DNA of 53,049 nt, from the NCBI GenBank assembly GCA_934502625.1, contig CAKSUQ010000016.1, positions 1 through 53,049 of the forward strand, given 5' to 3'. Positions 1 through 7,982 of this stretch are shown piece by piece; within the stretch, counting starts at the first letter, position 1; every line of letters starts with the position of its first letter. This stretch comes from an uncultured Gemmiger sp. GTDB lineage: Bacteria; Bacillota; Clostridia; Oscillospirales; Ruminococcaceae. The notes under the pieces are model-generated. The model was given only the letters and a program-made list of their open reading frames with translations, was not told the DNA's origin and searched no databases. The position numbers and the translations under genes were made by a program.

Positions 1-342
1 ACGCTGTTCAGCCTGGTGGATAAGCTCGTTTCCAGCCTGTCCGCCACCGTCGTCGGCATTGCCGTCACGTTCATCGGTCTGGAGAGCCTGCCCACCCAGT
101 ACGACCCGTACACCACCGGCATGAATGTGGTCGTTATCGTTCTGTTCTGCGTCATCCCGATGGTCGCTTGGGCGGCCACGCTCATCGCCATGAAGGGCTA
201 TGCCCTGACCGGCGAAAAGATGAAGGAGATCCAGGCCGTCAATGCCTGCCGCCGCGACGCCGTGGCGAACGGCATGAAGCTGGAGGAAGCGATGGAAAAG
301 TACGTCACCATCGACCAGCTGCCTGCGGAGTACCGCGCATAA
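1..342 (+). CDS. Sugar:cation symporter, C-terminal part (GPH/MFS type)
   Basis: The reading frame is open from the first base, so the gene begins outside the window; about 113 residues remain. Two hydrophobic segments are visible (around VVGIAVTFIG and VVVIVLFCVIPMVAW), followed by a short cytoplasmic tail containing KGYALTGEKMKEIQ. That tail, a tyrosine and leucine before a T-x-E-K-M-x-E-I helix, is typical of the end of glycoside-pentoside-hexuronide:cation symporters (MelB-like), which import sugars with Na+ or H+. The substrate cannot be told from this part. It is followed by a strong terminator, so it is the last gene of its operon. Confidence 0.7.
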   Translation, partial: TLFSLVDKLVSSLSATVVGIAVTFIGLESLPTQYDPYTTGMNVVVIVLFCVIPMVAWAATLIAMKGYALTGEKMKEIQAVNACRRDAVANGMKLEEAMEKYVTIDQLPAEYRA

Positions 343-377
343 TCTGCCTTTCTCAAGTATCCTTTCCATAATAAGCG

Positions 378-418
378 GAGAAGCCTCCCGACGGAAACGC
401 CGGGAGGCTTCTCTTTTT
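378..418 (+). terminator. Rho-independent terminator after the symporter
   Basis: A 13-bp perfect stem (GAGAAGCCTCCCG with its complement at 401-413) and a loop of about ten bases are followed by TTTTT. Confidence 0.9.
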
Positions 419-429
419 GAATGTATTCG

Positions 430-593
430 ATTGTGGGGGTCGGCGTCCTCGGCGGCCAGAGGACTGGCCGCTCTACGGTGGAGCGGGGGCGGGGCTCTGC
501 TCCGCCCGTGGCATATTGACGCTGCCGCAAAATCTCCGGGTCGATGACGAGCATCGACCCCTACACGTAGGGGCGGATTCCATATCCGCCCGC
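430..593 (+). repeat. Modular GTAGGGGCG palindrome array, copy 1
   Basis: This gene-free stretch holds a series of palindromes. 486-508 has arms GGCGGGGC/GCTCCGCC. 567-593 reads GTAGGGGCG and has arms GGCGGAT/ATCCGCC. Between them (about 531-553) is GGGTCGATG-acgag-CATCGACCC. An extra inverted piece at 434-470 includes GTCGGCGTCCTCGG and GCGGCCAG/CTGGCCGC. The same modules recur at 4785, 49908 and 52703, and in worn form at 6957. No reading frame is convincing here. Confidence 0.85.
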
Positions 594-622
594 AGAACCG
601 TGTCTACAAAGGCTATAAAATT

Positions 623-1555
623 TTAATCGACCACCGGAATATCCAACCCGAATTCCAGCGGGCGGAAACGGGGGCAGACGTTCTCCTTCGTGCAGATGAC
701 CGACGCAGCCAACCGACTGCCGATCTCGCAGGAATCCGCCAGCCCTTTGCCGTAGGTCAGGCCGATGACCGTCCCCGCGAAGAACGCGTCGCCTGCGCCG
801 GTCGTGTCGATGACGTCGACCTTCTTGGCGGGCACAACACCGCTCTCGCCGTTGGCGCGGGCAAAGACGGCGCCTTGGTCGCCCATCGTGACGACCATAC
901 AAGGGATATTCGCGCTGCGGACGTTGCCGGCCAGCACGCGGCACATCTCGTCGGGGTTCAGGTGGTCGTAATCGTCCGAGAAGAGCATCCCGGCCTCCTG
1001 CTGGTTGCAGACGAAGCAGTCGATCTGCTGCAAAAAGTCGCGGCGCTCCATGGCAATGCTCATGTTGGAAATGACGGCATACACCTTTTTGCCGTACTTT
1101 TTGGCGCAACGCAGCGTCTGCTTGACCGTCTCCTTTTCAAGATCAAGCTCCAGTGCAATGCTGTCGCAGGCGGCAAAAATCTCGTCGCCCTTTTCTTCCA
1201 GCAGCGTGGTCAGCGGGCGGGTGTCCGGCCGCTTCGAAATGGCGGCGCAGACGTCGCCGTCATTGTCAAAAACTGCCAGCCACGTGCCCATGCCGTCATG
1301 CACACGTTGAATGTATTTCGTGTTTACCTTGTGTGCGGCCAGCTTGTCGATGACGTCCTGCCCGGAGCCGGTGTCGTCCACAAGGCTGACAAAGGTGGGG
1401 CGCAGCTCCACATTGGCGATGTCCTCGACCACGTTGCGGCTGACGCCGCCGTGTACCTGCTCGACGCGGCCTGCGTTGCGGCCGCCGGGGATATAAGCTG
1501 AAAGTGGATACCCCTTGATGTCGACAAAAACAGCGCCGATCACTACAATTCCCAT
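623..1555 (-). CDS. PfkB-family carbohydrate or nucleoside kinase
   Basis: A 310-residue protein, the usual length for the ribokinase/PfkB family, which transfers phosphate from ATP to sugars or nucleosides in the cytoplasm. The substrate-side glycine motif is present near residues 35-48 (GGVSRNVVEDIANV). The C-terminal signature DTTGAGDAFFAG starts at residue 250, with D256 as the expected catalytic base. The GG-x-x-x-N-x-A-like start resembles adenosine and pseudouridine kinases as much as ribokinases, so the substrate is open. The start is supported by AAAGGACG just upstream, and a sigma-A-like promoter lies at 1592-1620. The upstream neighbour is a P-loop kinase on the same strand, but the internal promoter suggests separate transcription. 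Confidence 0.85.
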   Translation of the reverse strand: MGIVVIGAVFVDIKGYPLSAYIPGGRNAGRVEQVHGGVSRNVVEDIANVELRPTFVSLVDDTGSGQDVIDKLAAHKVNTKYIQRVHDGMGTWLAVFDNDGDVCAAISKRPDTRPLTTLLEEKGDEIFAACDSIALELDLEKETVKQTLRCAKKYGKKVYAVISNMSIAMERRDFLQQIDCFVCNQQEAGMLFSDDYDHLNPDEMCRVLAGNVRSANIPCMVVTMGDQGAVFARANGESGVVPAKKVDVIDTTGAGDAFFAGTVIGLTYGKGLADSCEIGSRLAASVICTKENVCPRFRPLEFGLDIPVVD

Positions 1556-1591
1556 GAAAACGTCCTTTCTTCTGCGTAAATACTTACCACA

Positions 1592-1620
1592 ATTTTACCG
1601 TATCTTTGCAGAAGAATCAA
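1592..1620 (-). promoter_or_regulatory. Promoter of the PfkB kinase gene
   Basis: On the minus strand: TTGATT at 1615-1620, a 17-bp spacer, and TAAAAT at 1592-1597, about 40 bp before the ATG at 1555. Confidence 0.7.
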
Positions 1621-1630
1621 GCCTTGCGGC

Positions 1631-2230
1631 TCAATCACCGAGGGAATCTTCAAGGATTGCGACACATTTTTTAATGGATTCGTCAAATTCTACATCGTTG
1701 TTGTTTTTGAAGAGAATCAGGTTGTCTTTGTGCTTCGGGTCGGCAAGGTTCTGCGGGATGGCGAAGTTGCAGCCCTGAATGTACTCGTCCCAATGGGTCA
1801 GCTTCCATGTGTCGCGGTCAGAGTTGCGGTCGATCATCCGCTGATGCACGACCTCCGGCGACGTTTCGACCCAGATGACAGCCAGCGTCGCGCCCTTTTC
1901 TGCCAGCTTGGCCTTCAGGTCGGCCATGAACGCATCGTCGCGCACCTCCTGCGTGAAAGGTGCGTTGATGAGCACGACGTCGTCGTAGTCCAGCGCCTCC
2001 ATCGCCAGCGCCAGCACGCAGTCATACTCGTAATCTCGGATGTTCTTCTGGAAGAAATCGCTGCTGCGGTCATAGGGCTGCCCGGCAACCTTGAAGATCT
2101 GCTTCGACAGGACGATCAGGGTGTCCTTGTCGAGATAGACGACGTGGTGCAGTTTTTTCGCCAGCGCCTTGGCGACGAATGTCTTGCCGCAGGCGGGCGG
2201 GGAAGTGACGAGGATGAGTTTCTTATCCAT
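1631..2230 (-). CDS. P-loop kinase / AAA-type ATPase of the small nucleotide-kinase fold
   Basis: A 199-residue protein beginning MDKKLILVTSPPACGKT; the glycine-rich loop is SPPACGKT, with S where G or A is usual. A second acidic stretch (DDVVLINAPFTQEV) fits a Walker B-like strand, and DRNSDRDTWK fits an LID-type arginine region. These features place it with small P-loop kinases (gluconate/shikimate/zeta-type); the substrate is not recognisable. The reading frame is open further upstream, but the ATG at 2230 is chosen because AGAAGGC lies just before it and a strong promoter sits at 2285-2313. Confidence 0.75.
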   Translation of the reverse strand: MDKKLILVTSPPACGKTFVAKALAKKLHHVVYLDKDTLIVLSKQIFKVAGQPYDRSSDFFQKNIRDYEYDCVLALAMEALDYDDVVLINAPFTQEVRDDAFMADLKAKLAEKGATLAVIWVETSPEVVHQRMIDRNSDRDTWKLTHWDEYIQGCNFAIPQNLADPKHKDNLILFKNNNDVEFDESIKKCVAILEDSLGD

Positions 2231-2284
2231 ACAAAAGCCTTCTTCATTGCATTGTAACAGGATGCGGTGCTTCGCATTGAAACT

Positions 2285-2327
2285 ATTGTAAGACAAATAA
2301 TTAACAAAGTCAATAGGAAACGTTTCC
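2285..2327 (-). promoter_or_regulatory. Promoter with adjoining 12-bp palindrome (cre-like)
   Basis: Minus strand: TTGACT (2308-2313), a 17-bp spacer, TACAAT (2285-2290). Two bases upstream of the -35 is the perfect palindrome GGAAACGTTTCC (2316-2327). It resembles LacI-family operators and matches the CcpA cre consensus except at the first position. This suggests sugar-dependent control of the P-loop kinase gene, which is an inference. Confidence 0.75.
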
Positions 2328-2429
2328 AAAAAGGACGAAATTTGCGATATGCCCCAACAAATCCGCGATTTACAGTAAAAAGTACAAAATTTTGTATGGA
2401 TTTTTGCGCGATGGATGGATGAATGGTGC

Positions 2430-2463
2430 AAAAAAGTCCGCCGCGATCTCTCGCGGCGGACTT
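2430..2463 (-). terminator. Terminator of the glycosyltransferase operon
   Basis: A 13-bp perfect stem (2434-2446 with 2451-2463, AAGTCCGCCGCGA) with a TCTC/GAGA loop is followed on the minus strand by a run of T. It closes the long minus-strand operon 15 bp after the last stop codon. Confidence 0.92.
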
Positions 2464-2477
2464 AGAATCATCCTATC

Positions 2478-3539
2478 TCAATTCCGTTTCAGTTTCCCGC
2501 CCAGCAGGTAATATCCCGCCCAGTCGAGCTTGCCGTACAGCGGTTTGCCCTCGCGCTTGGCGTTGTCCAGTGCGCAGATCAGCCGCACACTGCGCCAGCG
2601 GCAGGGCAGGTAGTAGGCGCTGTAGCAGCCTTCCAGCCGCATCCGCTCCAAAAGCGCCGCCAGCCACGGGCTGCGCAGGGCAGCGACGGCCTTGTCGTGC
2701 CGCACACGGCGGCGCTTGGCAGGGTCGCGGCGCATGATGTCGGCGACACCCTCGGCAAAAACCGTCAGCTCGGCGCGATGCAGCGGGCGCATATCCTCCG
2801 GCGGGCAGGCTACCGCGTGGCAGGCCTGATTCAGCTTGGCGAAATGCTTCGGCCAGACGCGGCAATAGTCCGCGTGATACTTCGTCGACAGCGTCCCCGT
2901 GCGGCTGCAATCGTAGAAGGTCAGCGGCGCGGCGAGCACCGTGTAGCAAAATTCCGGCGTCTGCGTCCCCAGCAGGACGATATAATCTAATACAAATTGT
3001 AAATCTTCGCCCAAAGTATACTGGACGTCAAACTTCAGCTGCTGTGCCAACTCGGCGCGGTAGAGCTTATTCCACGGCATCGCCAGCAGGCAGTCGAGCC
3101 ACATCCGCGCCAGCGCGGTTTGCGGGCGGCGCTCGGCGGCAGCGGTGACGGGCGCGGTGTCCTTCTCGTCGGTCGTGTAATGCCAGCAGACGAAGCTGTC
3201 CGGTGCGGCGTTTTGCGCGTCCAGTGCGACCTGCAGTGCGCCGGGGCGCAGCGCATCGTCGGAATCCAAAAAAACGATGTAGTCGCTGTCCGCCGCAGCC
3301 AGCCCGCTGTTGCGTGCGCCGGAAACGCCCCGGTCATCCTGATGGATGACCCGGATGCGGCTGTCCATCTGCGCCCAGGCGTCGCACAGCTGGCCGCTGT
3401 CGTCGGGGCTGCCGTCGTCGACGAGGATGCAGGCCAGCCCGCCCTCGACCTTCTGGGTAACGATGCTCTCGATGCAGCGTTCCAGCGTGGCCATCGCCTT
3501 GTATACCGGGACGATCACCGTGATGGCAGGTCGGCTCAT
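2478..3539 (-). CDS. Glycosyltransferase family 2 (GT-A)
   Basis: A 353-residue GT-A enzyme that would transfer a sugar from a nucleotide sugar to a growing glycan at the inner face of the membrane. Seen: the N-terminal strand ITVIVPVYK, the nucleotide-binding ILVDDGSPDDSG, the R-N-S-G-L helix motif and the metal-binding FLDSDD. The C-terminal part is divergent and gives no substrate. The start ATG overlaps the upstream stop in ATGA (3536-3539), so an upstream in-frame extension of 50 residues was rejected. It is the last gene of the operon, with a terminator directly after it. Confidence 0.88.
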   Translation of the reverse strand: MSRPAITVIVPVYKAMATLERCIESIVTQKVEGGLACILVDDGSPDDSGQLCDAWAQMDSRIRVIHQDDRGVSGARNSGLAAADSDYIVFLDSDDALRPGALQVALDAQNAAPDSFVCWHYTTDEKDTAPVTAAAERRPQTALARMWLDCLLAMPWNKLYRAELAQQLKFDVQYTLGEDLQFVLDYIVLLGTQTPEFCYTVLAAPLTFYDCSRTGTLSTKYHADYCRVWPKHFAKLNQACHAVACPPEDMRPLHRAELTVFAEGVADIMRRDPAKRRRVRHDKAVAALRSPWLAALLERMRLEGCYSAYYLPCRWRSVRLICALDNAKREGKPLYGKLDWAGYYLLGGKLKRN

Positions 3540-4759
3540 AGGATACCTCCGTTGTCGGTCATGTCGTGCACGATGCGCACAAAATCCTCGTAGTAGTGTT
3601 CGGTCGAGAACGCCTTCGCGCGCTGCGCTCCCGCCGCACCCATCTCGGCGCAGAGGGCGGGGTGCTCGTACAGCATGCGGATGCTCCACGCCAGCTGGGC
3701 GGTCACGGTCTCGCCGCGCTCGACCAGCACAGCCTGACTGCCCTTCAGATATTCGGGCATGCCGCCGCTGCGGGTCGCCAGCACGGGGCGGCCGCAGGCC
3801 ATCGCTTCGACCGCGACAAGACCGGCAGCCTCCTCGACGAGCGTCGGCACGCAGCAGAGGTCGGCCAGCCGGTAATAATCGGGCAGGTCTTCGTTCGGGA
3901 TATAGCCGGTAAACTGCACCCGGTCGCCGAGAGACTTGGCCTGCTGCTCCAATTTGCGCTGGAAGGTGCTCTGCTGGGTGCGGGCGAAGAAGGGGCTGCC
4001 CACGATCAGCAGCTTGATTTTGGGAACAGGCAGCGACGCAATGGCCTCCATCAATTTGTGGATGCCCTTGTCTGGGTCAAGGCGGCCGCAGTACAGCACG
4101 ACAAAGTCGTCCTCGGCAAAGCCCAGCTGGGCGCGCAGCGCCTTGGACGGTGCGCCGGGGTGGAAGCGGTGGGTGTCGATGCAGTTGTGCAGGATGTAAG
4201 CGCGCTGCGGGTCGAGCGCACTGGATTTTAGGTAGTCCTCGCGGATGAAATCGCTCAGCGCCAGCACGCCGCCATAGATGTCGTCCATCACGGGGGTGCA
4301 GGTCGTCTGGCCGTGCAGATGAGCAAGGCAGCGCCTGCGGCCGTACATGCGGCTGATGGCGCTGCACTGGGTCAGGTTGCCGCCCTCGGCCACGATGAGG
4401 TCGGGCGGCGGCAGCTCCAGCGCAAGGGCGAGCTGCACCTTCTGATACCATGGGTCGTAGGGCGCGGCGATGCCGACGCAGCGCTCCAGAAAGACCATCG
4501 GCCAATAGCGGCGGTGGCCGTTGGGGCGCGGGACGTACAGCATTTTGGTGTGCTGCCAACCGGCGGCTGCGCGGCGGGCGGCGTCGTCGGGCACACTGGC
4601 ACACAAAAGCTCCAGCTGACCCTGCTTCTCGTTCTCGTGGATAAGGTGGGTCAGCAGCGTTTCAACCGCGCCGCCCTGCACCGCAGGCACCGGCAGATCC
4701 GGCGGCGGTACCAGCAGCACGCGGGGGCGTCTTTCTTTGTCAGACTTCAGCAGTGGCAA
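3536..4759 (-). CDS. Glycosyltransferase family 4 (GT-B)
   Basis: A 407-residue GT-B enzyme. The N-terminal half has VLLVPPPDLPVPAVQGGAVE, the usual glycine-rich acceptor-side start. The C-terminal half has LYCGRLDPDKGI and the E-x7-E nucleotide-sugar motif in EAAGLVAVEAMACGRPV. Retaining chemistry is expected for GT4. TAAGGAGCT lies before the ATG at 4759. A 110-bp palindrome array (4785-4892) separates it from the gene upstream, so expression may drop at this point of the operon. Confidence 0.88.
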   Translation of the reverse strand: MPLLKSDKERRPRVLLVPPPDLPVPAVQGGAVETLLTHLIHENEKQGQLELLCASVPDDAARRAAAGWQHTKMLYVPRPNGHRRYWPMVFLERCVGIAAPYDPWYQKVQLALALELPPPDLIVAEGGNLTQCSAISRMYGRRRCLAHLHGQTTCTPVMDDIYGGVLALSDFIREDYLKSSALDPQRAYILHNCIDTHRFHPGAPSKALRAQLGFAEDDFVVLYCGRLDPDKGIHKLMEAIASLPVPKIKLLIVGSPFFARTQQSTFQRKLEQQAKSLGDRVQFTGYIPNEDLPDYYRLADLCCVPTLVEEAAGLVAVEAMACGRPVLATRSGGMPEYLKGSQAVLVERGETVTAQLAWSIRMLYEHPALCAEMGAAGAQRAKAFSTEHYYEDFVRIVHDMTDNGGIL

Positions 4760-4784
4760 GTGGGCAGCTCCTTATTTTGTGGAT

Positions 4785-4892
4785 GTAGGGGCGAACATTG
4801 TTCGCCCGCCGCAAATTTGCGGCAGCGTGAACTTTTCGGGTCGTCGAGGACGCCGACCCCTACACGTAGGGGCGCACCTATGTGTGCGCCCG
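4785..4892 (+). repeat. Modular GTAGGGGCG palindrome array, copy 2, inside the operon
   Basis: Two palindromes in direct order: 4785-4810 with arms GGCGAAC/GTTCGCC, and 4866-4892 with arms GGCGCAC/GTGCGCC. Between them are GCCGCAAA-TTTGCGGC (4808-4823) and the GGGTCGTCGAGG...CCGACCCC hairpin (about 4839-4860). The array lies between two glycosyltransferase genes that are otherwise in one transcript, so it would fold in the mRNA. Confidence 0.9.
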
Positions 4893-4916
4893 TGCAGCGC
4901 GACGGTTATCGCGAGC

Positions 4917-5894
4917 TTATTTAATCGGGCACAAACTCTGGGCGCTCATCATCGCCCAGCGGGCGGCGCTGAGCTTTTCGGTCATCTTCATGTGGCGGCA
5001 GTTCGGCAGATAGCTGATGAGCCCCTGCATCAAGAACTGCTCCTTGCTGATGGCTTTCACCAGCTCCGGCGTCGGGTTCTGACGCACCTTCGCGCACAGG
5101 AACAGATACCGCCGCCAGCACGCCGCATAGGCAGCGTCAACAACGGCGCGGTCGGCGCGGTTCTCGACATAGAAGCGGTAGCGGTCGGCCAGACCGTCTA
5201 CGGCGTCGAACGCCTCCGGCCTGATCGTCGTGCGGCAGATGCTGCCGTTGCGCAGGCGGTAGTGGTACAACGCCTTGTCGACGCAGACAACCTTGTCGCA
5301 GCGCCAGAACAGCCGGTGCGCGACAAAGTCATCCTCGTGCAGGCGGCCTTCAGGGTAGTGCAGCAGCTTCCAGACCTCGGCGCGGTACAGTTTGTTCCAC
5401 GCGACGGTGTAGACCGTGCCGTAGGGGGTGTAAAACTCGTTCAGCAGGTCTTTGCCGCAGAAGACGCCCTCCTGCGTGGGGCGGGTGAAGTAGGCGGGGT
5501 CGCAACTCTTGCCGTTCTCCTGCACATCCTCGACCGAGCAGAGCGCCATGTAGGCGTCGTGCTTCTCGCAGGCGTCGTACAGCGTCTGCAAAAAACGCGG
5601 CAGCACTACATCATCCGAGTCGATGAAGGAATAATAGCGTCCCTTCGCCGCGTCGATGCCCGCGTTGCGCGCGGCGGACAGACCCTGATTTTCCTGATGG
5701 ATGACCTGTACGCGGTCGTCCCGCGCGGCGTATTTGTCGCAGATCTCGGCGCAGCCGTCGGTGGAGCCGTCGTCGATGAGCAGCACCTCCATCGGCACGT
5801 TGAGCTTCTGCGCCAGAATGCTGTCGATGCACTCGGCCAGATAGGGCTTCGTGTTGTAAATCGGAACGATCACGCTGATTGCAATATGTTCCAT
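4917..5894 (-). CDS. Glycosyltransferase family 2 (GT-A)
   Basis: A 325-residue GT-A enzyme with ISVIVPIYN, LLIDDGSTDGCAE, the A-R-N-A-G motif and SFIDSDD in order, the classic family 2 layout. The middle part has WNKLYRAE and HEDDFVAHRLF, a block shared by capsule and teichoic-acid-type GT2 enzymes where the acidic pair follows the acceptor loop. It starts three bases after the stop of the preceding gene, so it is translationally linked. The donor and acceptor sugars cannot be assigned. Confidence 0.9.
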   Translation of the reverse strand: MEHIAISVIVPIYNTKPYLAECIDSILAQKLNVPMEVLLIDDGSTDGCAEICDKYAARDDRVQVIHQENQGLSAARNAGIDAAKGRYYSFIDSDDVVLPRFLQTLYDACEKHDAYMALCSVEDVQENGKSCDPAYFTRPTQEGVFCGKDLLNEFYTPYGTVYTVAWNKLYRAEVWKLLHYPEGRLHEDDFVAHRLFWRCDKVVCVDKALYHYRLRNGSICRTTIRPEAFDAVDGLADRYRFYVENRADRAVVDAAYAACWRRYLFLCAKVRQNPTPELVKAISKEQFLMQGLISYLPNCRHMKMTEKLSAARWAMMSAQSLCPIK

Positions 5895-5897
5895 CGC

Positions 5898-6914
5898 TTA
5901 TTTTCCCTTCCTCTCATGAAAACGACCCCACGCGGCAGCCGCGCCGTAGGTCAATGCCGGGCTGGCACAGAACGCAGCCGCCCGCAGCTTTTCGCCAAGG
6001 GGCAGATATTTGCTGTGCAATATGTCCGGCAAAATGGCGTCCAGATGTTTTTTGTGCGCCATAAATTTTGGCTTCAGTTCCTCCAGATTGCCAGCCGCAT
6101 CGGACTGGCACCAGAACTGGTAGAAATTTTTCCAGTACCGCACGACCGCCCAATCGTAATATTCCTCGCGCCCCGTCCGGGCAGAAAAATATTGCAGCCA
6201 CTCCCAGTACATCCGCAAATCGTCGGTCTTGCGCGGTGGAAAGCCCGCCGTCGTGATCTGCCCCGCGCGGGTGCGGTAGTGGTAGAGCACATCGGTCAGG
6301 CAGTTGCAGCGCTCGCCCTCAAATACGCGGTGCAAAACGCTGGCGTCGTCGCCGAAAAGCATCGTCTCATCGTAGTGGATGCCCTTCTCGCGGAAAAGCC
6401 GCGCGTCGAACAGCTTGTTCCAGCTTAAAGGCCCGTAGAAGCCGCCGGTCTGGAACGCTTCCAGCAGCAGCTCCTGCGCGTCGCGCACGCCGCCTTCGCG
6501 GATCGTGACCTGCCGCCCGGCGATGGGCTTGCCGTCGGCGTCGATGCAGTCCCCGGCGCAGGCCGCCAGCCGCACGCCGTCCGCCTGCACGGCGTCGTAC
6601 AGGGTGGCGTACATCGTCGGCTCGATCAGATCGTCCGAGTCGACGAAGCCGATGTACTCGCCCCGCGCGTTGTCCAGCCCGGTATTGCGGGCGTGGGCGG
6701 GGCCGCCGTTCGGCTGGTGGAACACTCGGATGCGGGCATCCTGTGCGGCCAGCACGTCGCAGACCTCCGCCGAGCCGTCGTTGCTGCCGTCGTCGACGAG
6801 CAGCAGCTCGAAATCCGTGAATGTCTGCGCAAGGATGCTCTCGACAGCCGGGCGCAGGTAGGCCCCCGTGTTGTACACCGTCGAGATAATGCTGATTTTG
6901 GGATGGTCAGACAT
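5898..6914 (-). CDS. Glycosyltransferase family 2 (GT-A)
   Basis: A 338-residue GT-A enzyme: ISIISTVYNTG, LLVDDGSNDGSAE, ARNTGLDNARG and GFVDSDD in order, then WNKLFDARLF and FGDDASVLHRVF as the acceptor-side block. AAAGGAAAA precedes the ATG at 6914. The 66-bp gap to the next upstream gene holds a worn copy of the GTAGGGGCG palindrome. It is paralogous to its operon neighbours, and serial duplication is likely. Confidence 0.9.
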   Translation of the reverse strand: MSDHPKISIISTVYNTGAYLRPAVESILAQTFTDFELLLVDDGSNDGSAEVCDVLAAQDARIRVFHQPNGGPAHARNTGLDNARGEYIGFVDSDDLIEPTMYATLYDAVQADGVRLAACAGDCIDADGKPIAGRQVTIREGGVRDAQELLLEAFQTGGFYGPLSWNKLFDARLFREKGIHYDETMLFGDDASVLHRVFEGERCNCLTDVLYHYRTRAGQITTAGFPPRKTDDLRMYWEWLQYFSARTGREEYYDWAVVRYWKNFYQFWCQSDAAGNLEELKPKFMAHKKHLDAILPDILHSKYLPLGEKLRAAAFCASPALTYGAAAAWGRFHERKGK

Positions 6915-6956
6915 AGTGTTTTCCTTTTATATGTTTACTTTGCCGGGAACGACCAC

Positions 6957-6980
6957 GGGCGCATTCTATATCCACCCGCA
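6957..6980 (+). repeat. Degenerate palindrome copy 5
   Basis: GGGCGCATTC-TATATCC-ACCCGC matches the second module of copies 1 and 3 (GGGCGGATTC-CATATCC-GCCCGC) with several changes that break the stem. It lies between two glycosyltransferase genes. Confidence 0.55.
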
Positions 6981-7982
6981 TTACAGAAGCCCTTGCTTGA
7001 GGAGCGTATACCCCGCCAGCAGCCCCGGCCAGCGCAAGATCACGCCGATGCGGTAGGGGATGGCGAGCAGGCGGTTCGGATCATTTCGAAGCCGGGTCTG
7101 CAGTGCCGCGCGAGCGTCGGGCTCGGCCAGAATCTCCGCAAACAGCGCCCGCCGCTTGGCGAACGATAAATCCCCCTTGCAGCCGGTCAAAAGGCCGTAC
7201 TGATTCAGGCAGGCGCGCAGGCGGCTTGTCCGTGCATAGGGCGCGGGATCAAGGCCGTTTTGCTGCAAAAGCGCTGCAAGTGCCGGGCGGGTGATCCGCT
7301 CGGCGTCCAGCAAATCGCCCCGCAGGCGGCGCGACAGACTGCCGGCCTCGGTATCGTACTGTTTATAGTATACACCATGGAGGCAGAAAATGGCAGGGGT
7401 AATCTGTAAAAATTGTATGTTAAAAAGCACGTCTTCGTTGATGGCAAGGCGCTCGTCAAACCGCAGCGCCCCCAGCGCCGCGCGGCGGAACAGCTTCGGG
7501 TAAGGCGCGGCCAAAAGTCCTGTGTCAAACAGCAGTGGGCGCAGCGCATCGCCCAGTGCGGCGAGGTCGCTGTAATCGCCCGCGGGCAGGTAGTCCGTCG
7601 GGGCGATATCACCGGTGCTGACCCGCGTCAGCCCGAACAAAATCATCCCGGCATCGGTCTCGACATCCGCCAGCGTCGCCCAAAGGCCGGGCAACAGCGT
7701 GTCATCGGCATCAAGAAACAGTACCCATTCGCCGCGCGCGGCGTCCAGCCCCGTGTTGCGCGCCGCCCCCGCGCCGCCGTTCGGGCGGTGCAGCGCGCGG
7801 ATGCGCAGGTCAGCGGTGGCCAGCTCGTCACAGAGCGCACCGGTGCCGTCAGGGCTGCCGTCGTCGACGAGCAGCAGCTCCACGCCGTCGGGCGCGTCGG
7901 TCAGTGCACTGTCCACGGCTCGGCGCAGGGTGCCCACGGCCTTGTAGCAGGGGATGATGACTGAAACGCTGTGAATGCTCAC
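6981..7982 (-). CDS. Glycosyltransferase family 2 (GT-A)
   Basis: A 333-residue GT-A enzyme: VSVIIPCYK, LLVDDGSPDGTGA, ARNTGLDAARG and LFLDADD, where the usual DSDD is DADD. A second block (FDERLAINEDVLFNIQF) fits the acceptor side. The start is GTG at 7982, overlapping the upstream TGA as GTGA, which argues for translational coupling and against any other start. Substrate unknown. Confidence 0.88.
   Translation of the reverse strand: MSIHSVSVIIPCYKAVGTLRRAVDSALTDAPDGVELLLVDDGSPDGTGALCDELATADLRIRALHRPNGGAGAARNTGLDAARGEWVLFLDADDTLLPGLWATLADVETDAGMILFGLTRVSTGDIAPTDYLPAGDYSDLAALGDALRPLLFDTGLLAAPYPKLFRRAALGALRFDERLAINEDVLFNIQFLQITPAIFCLHGVYYKQYDTEAGSLSRRLRGDLLDAERITRPALAALLQQNGLDPAPYARTSRLRACLNQYGLLTGCKGDLSFAKRRALFAEILAEPDARAALQTRLRNDPNRLLAIPYRIGVILRWPGLLAGYTLLKQGLL

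Noticed and set aside
430..593. CRISPR array
   Set aside because: The repeats are not identical or evenly spaced, and the units are self-complementary modules.
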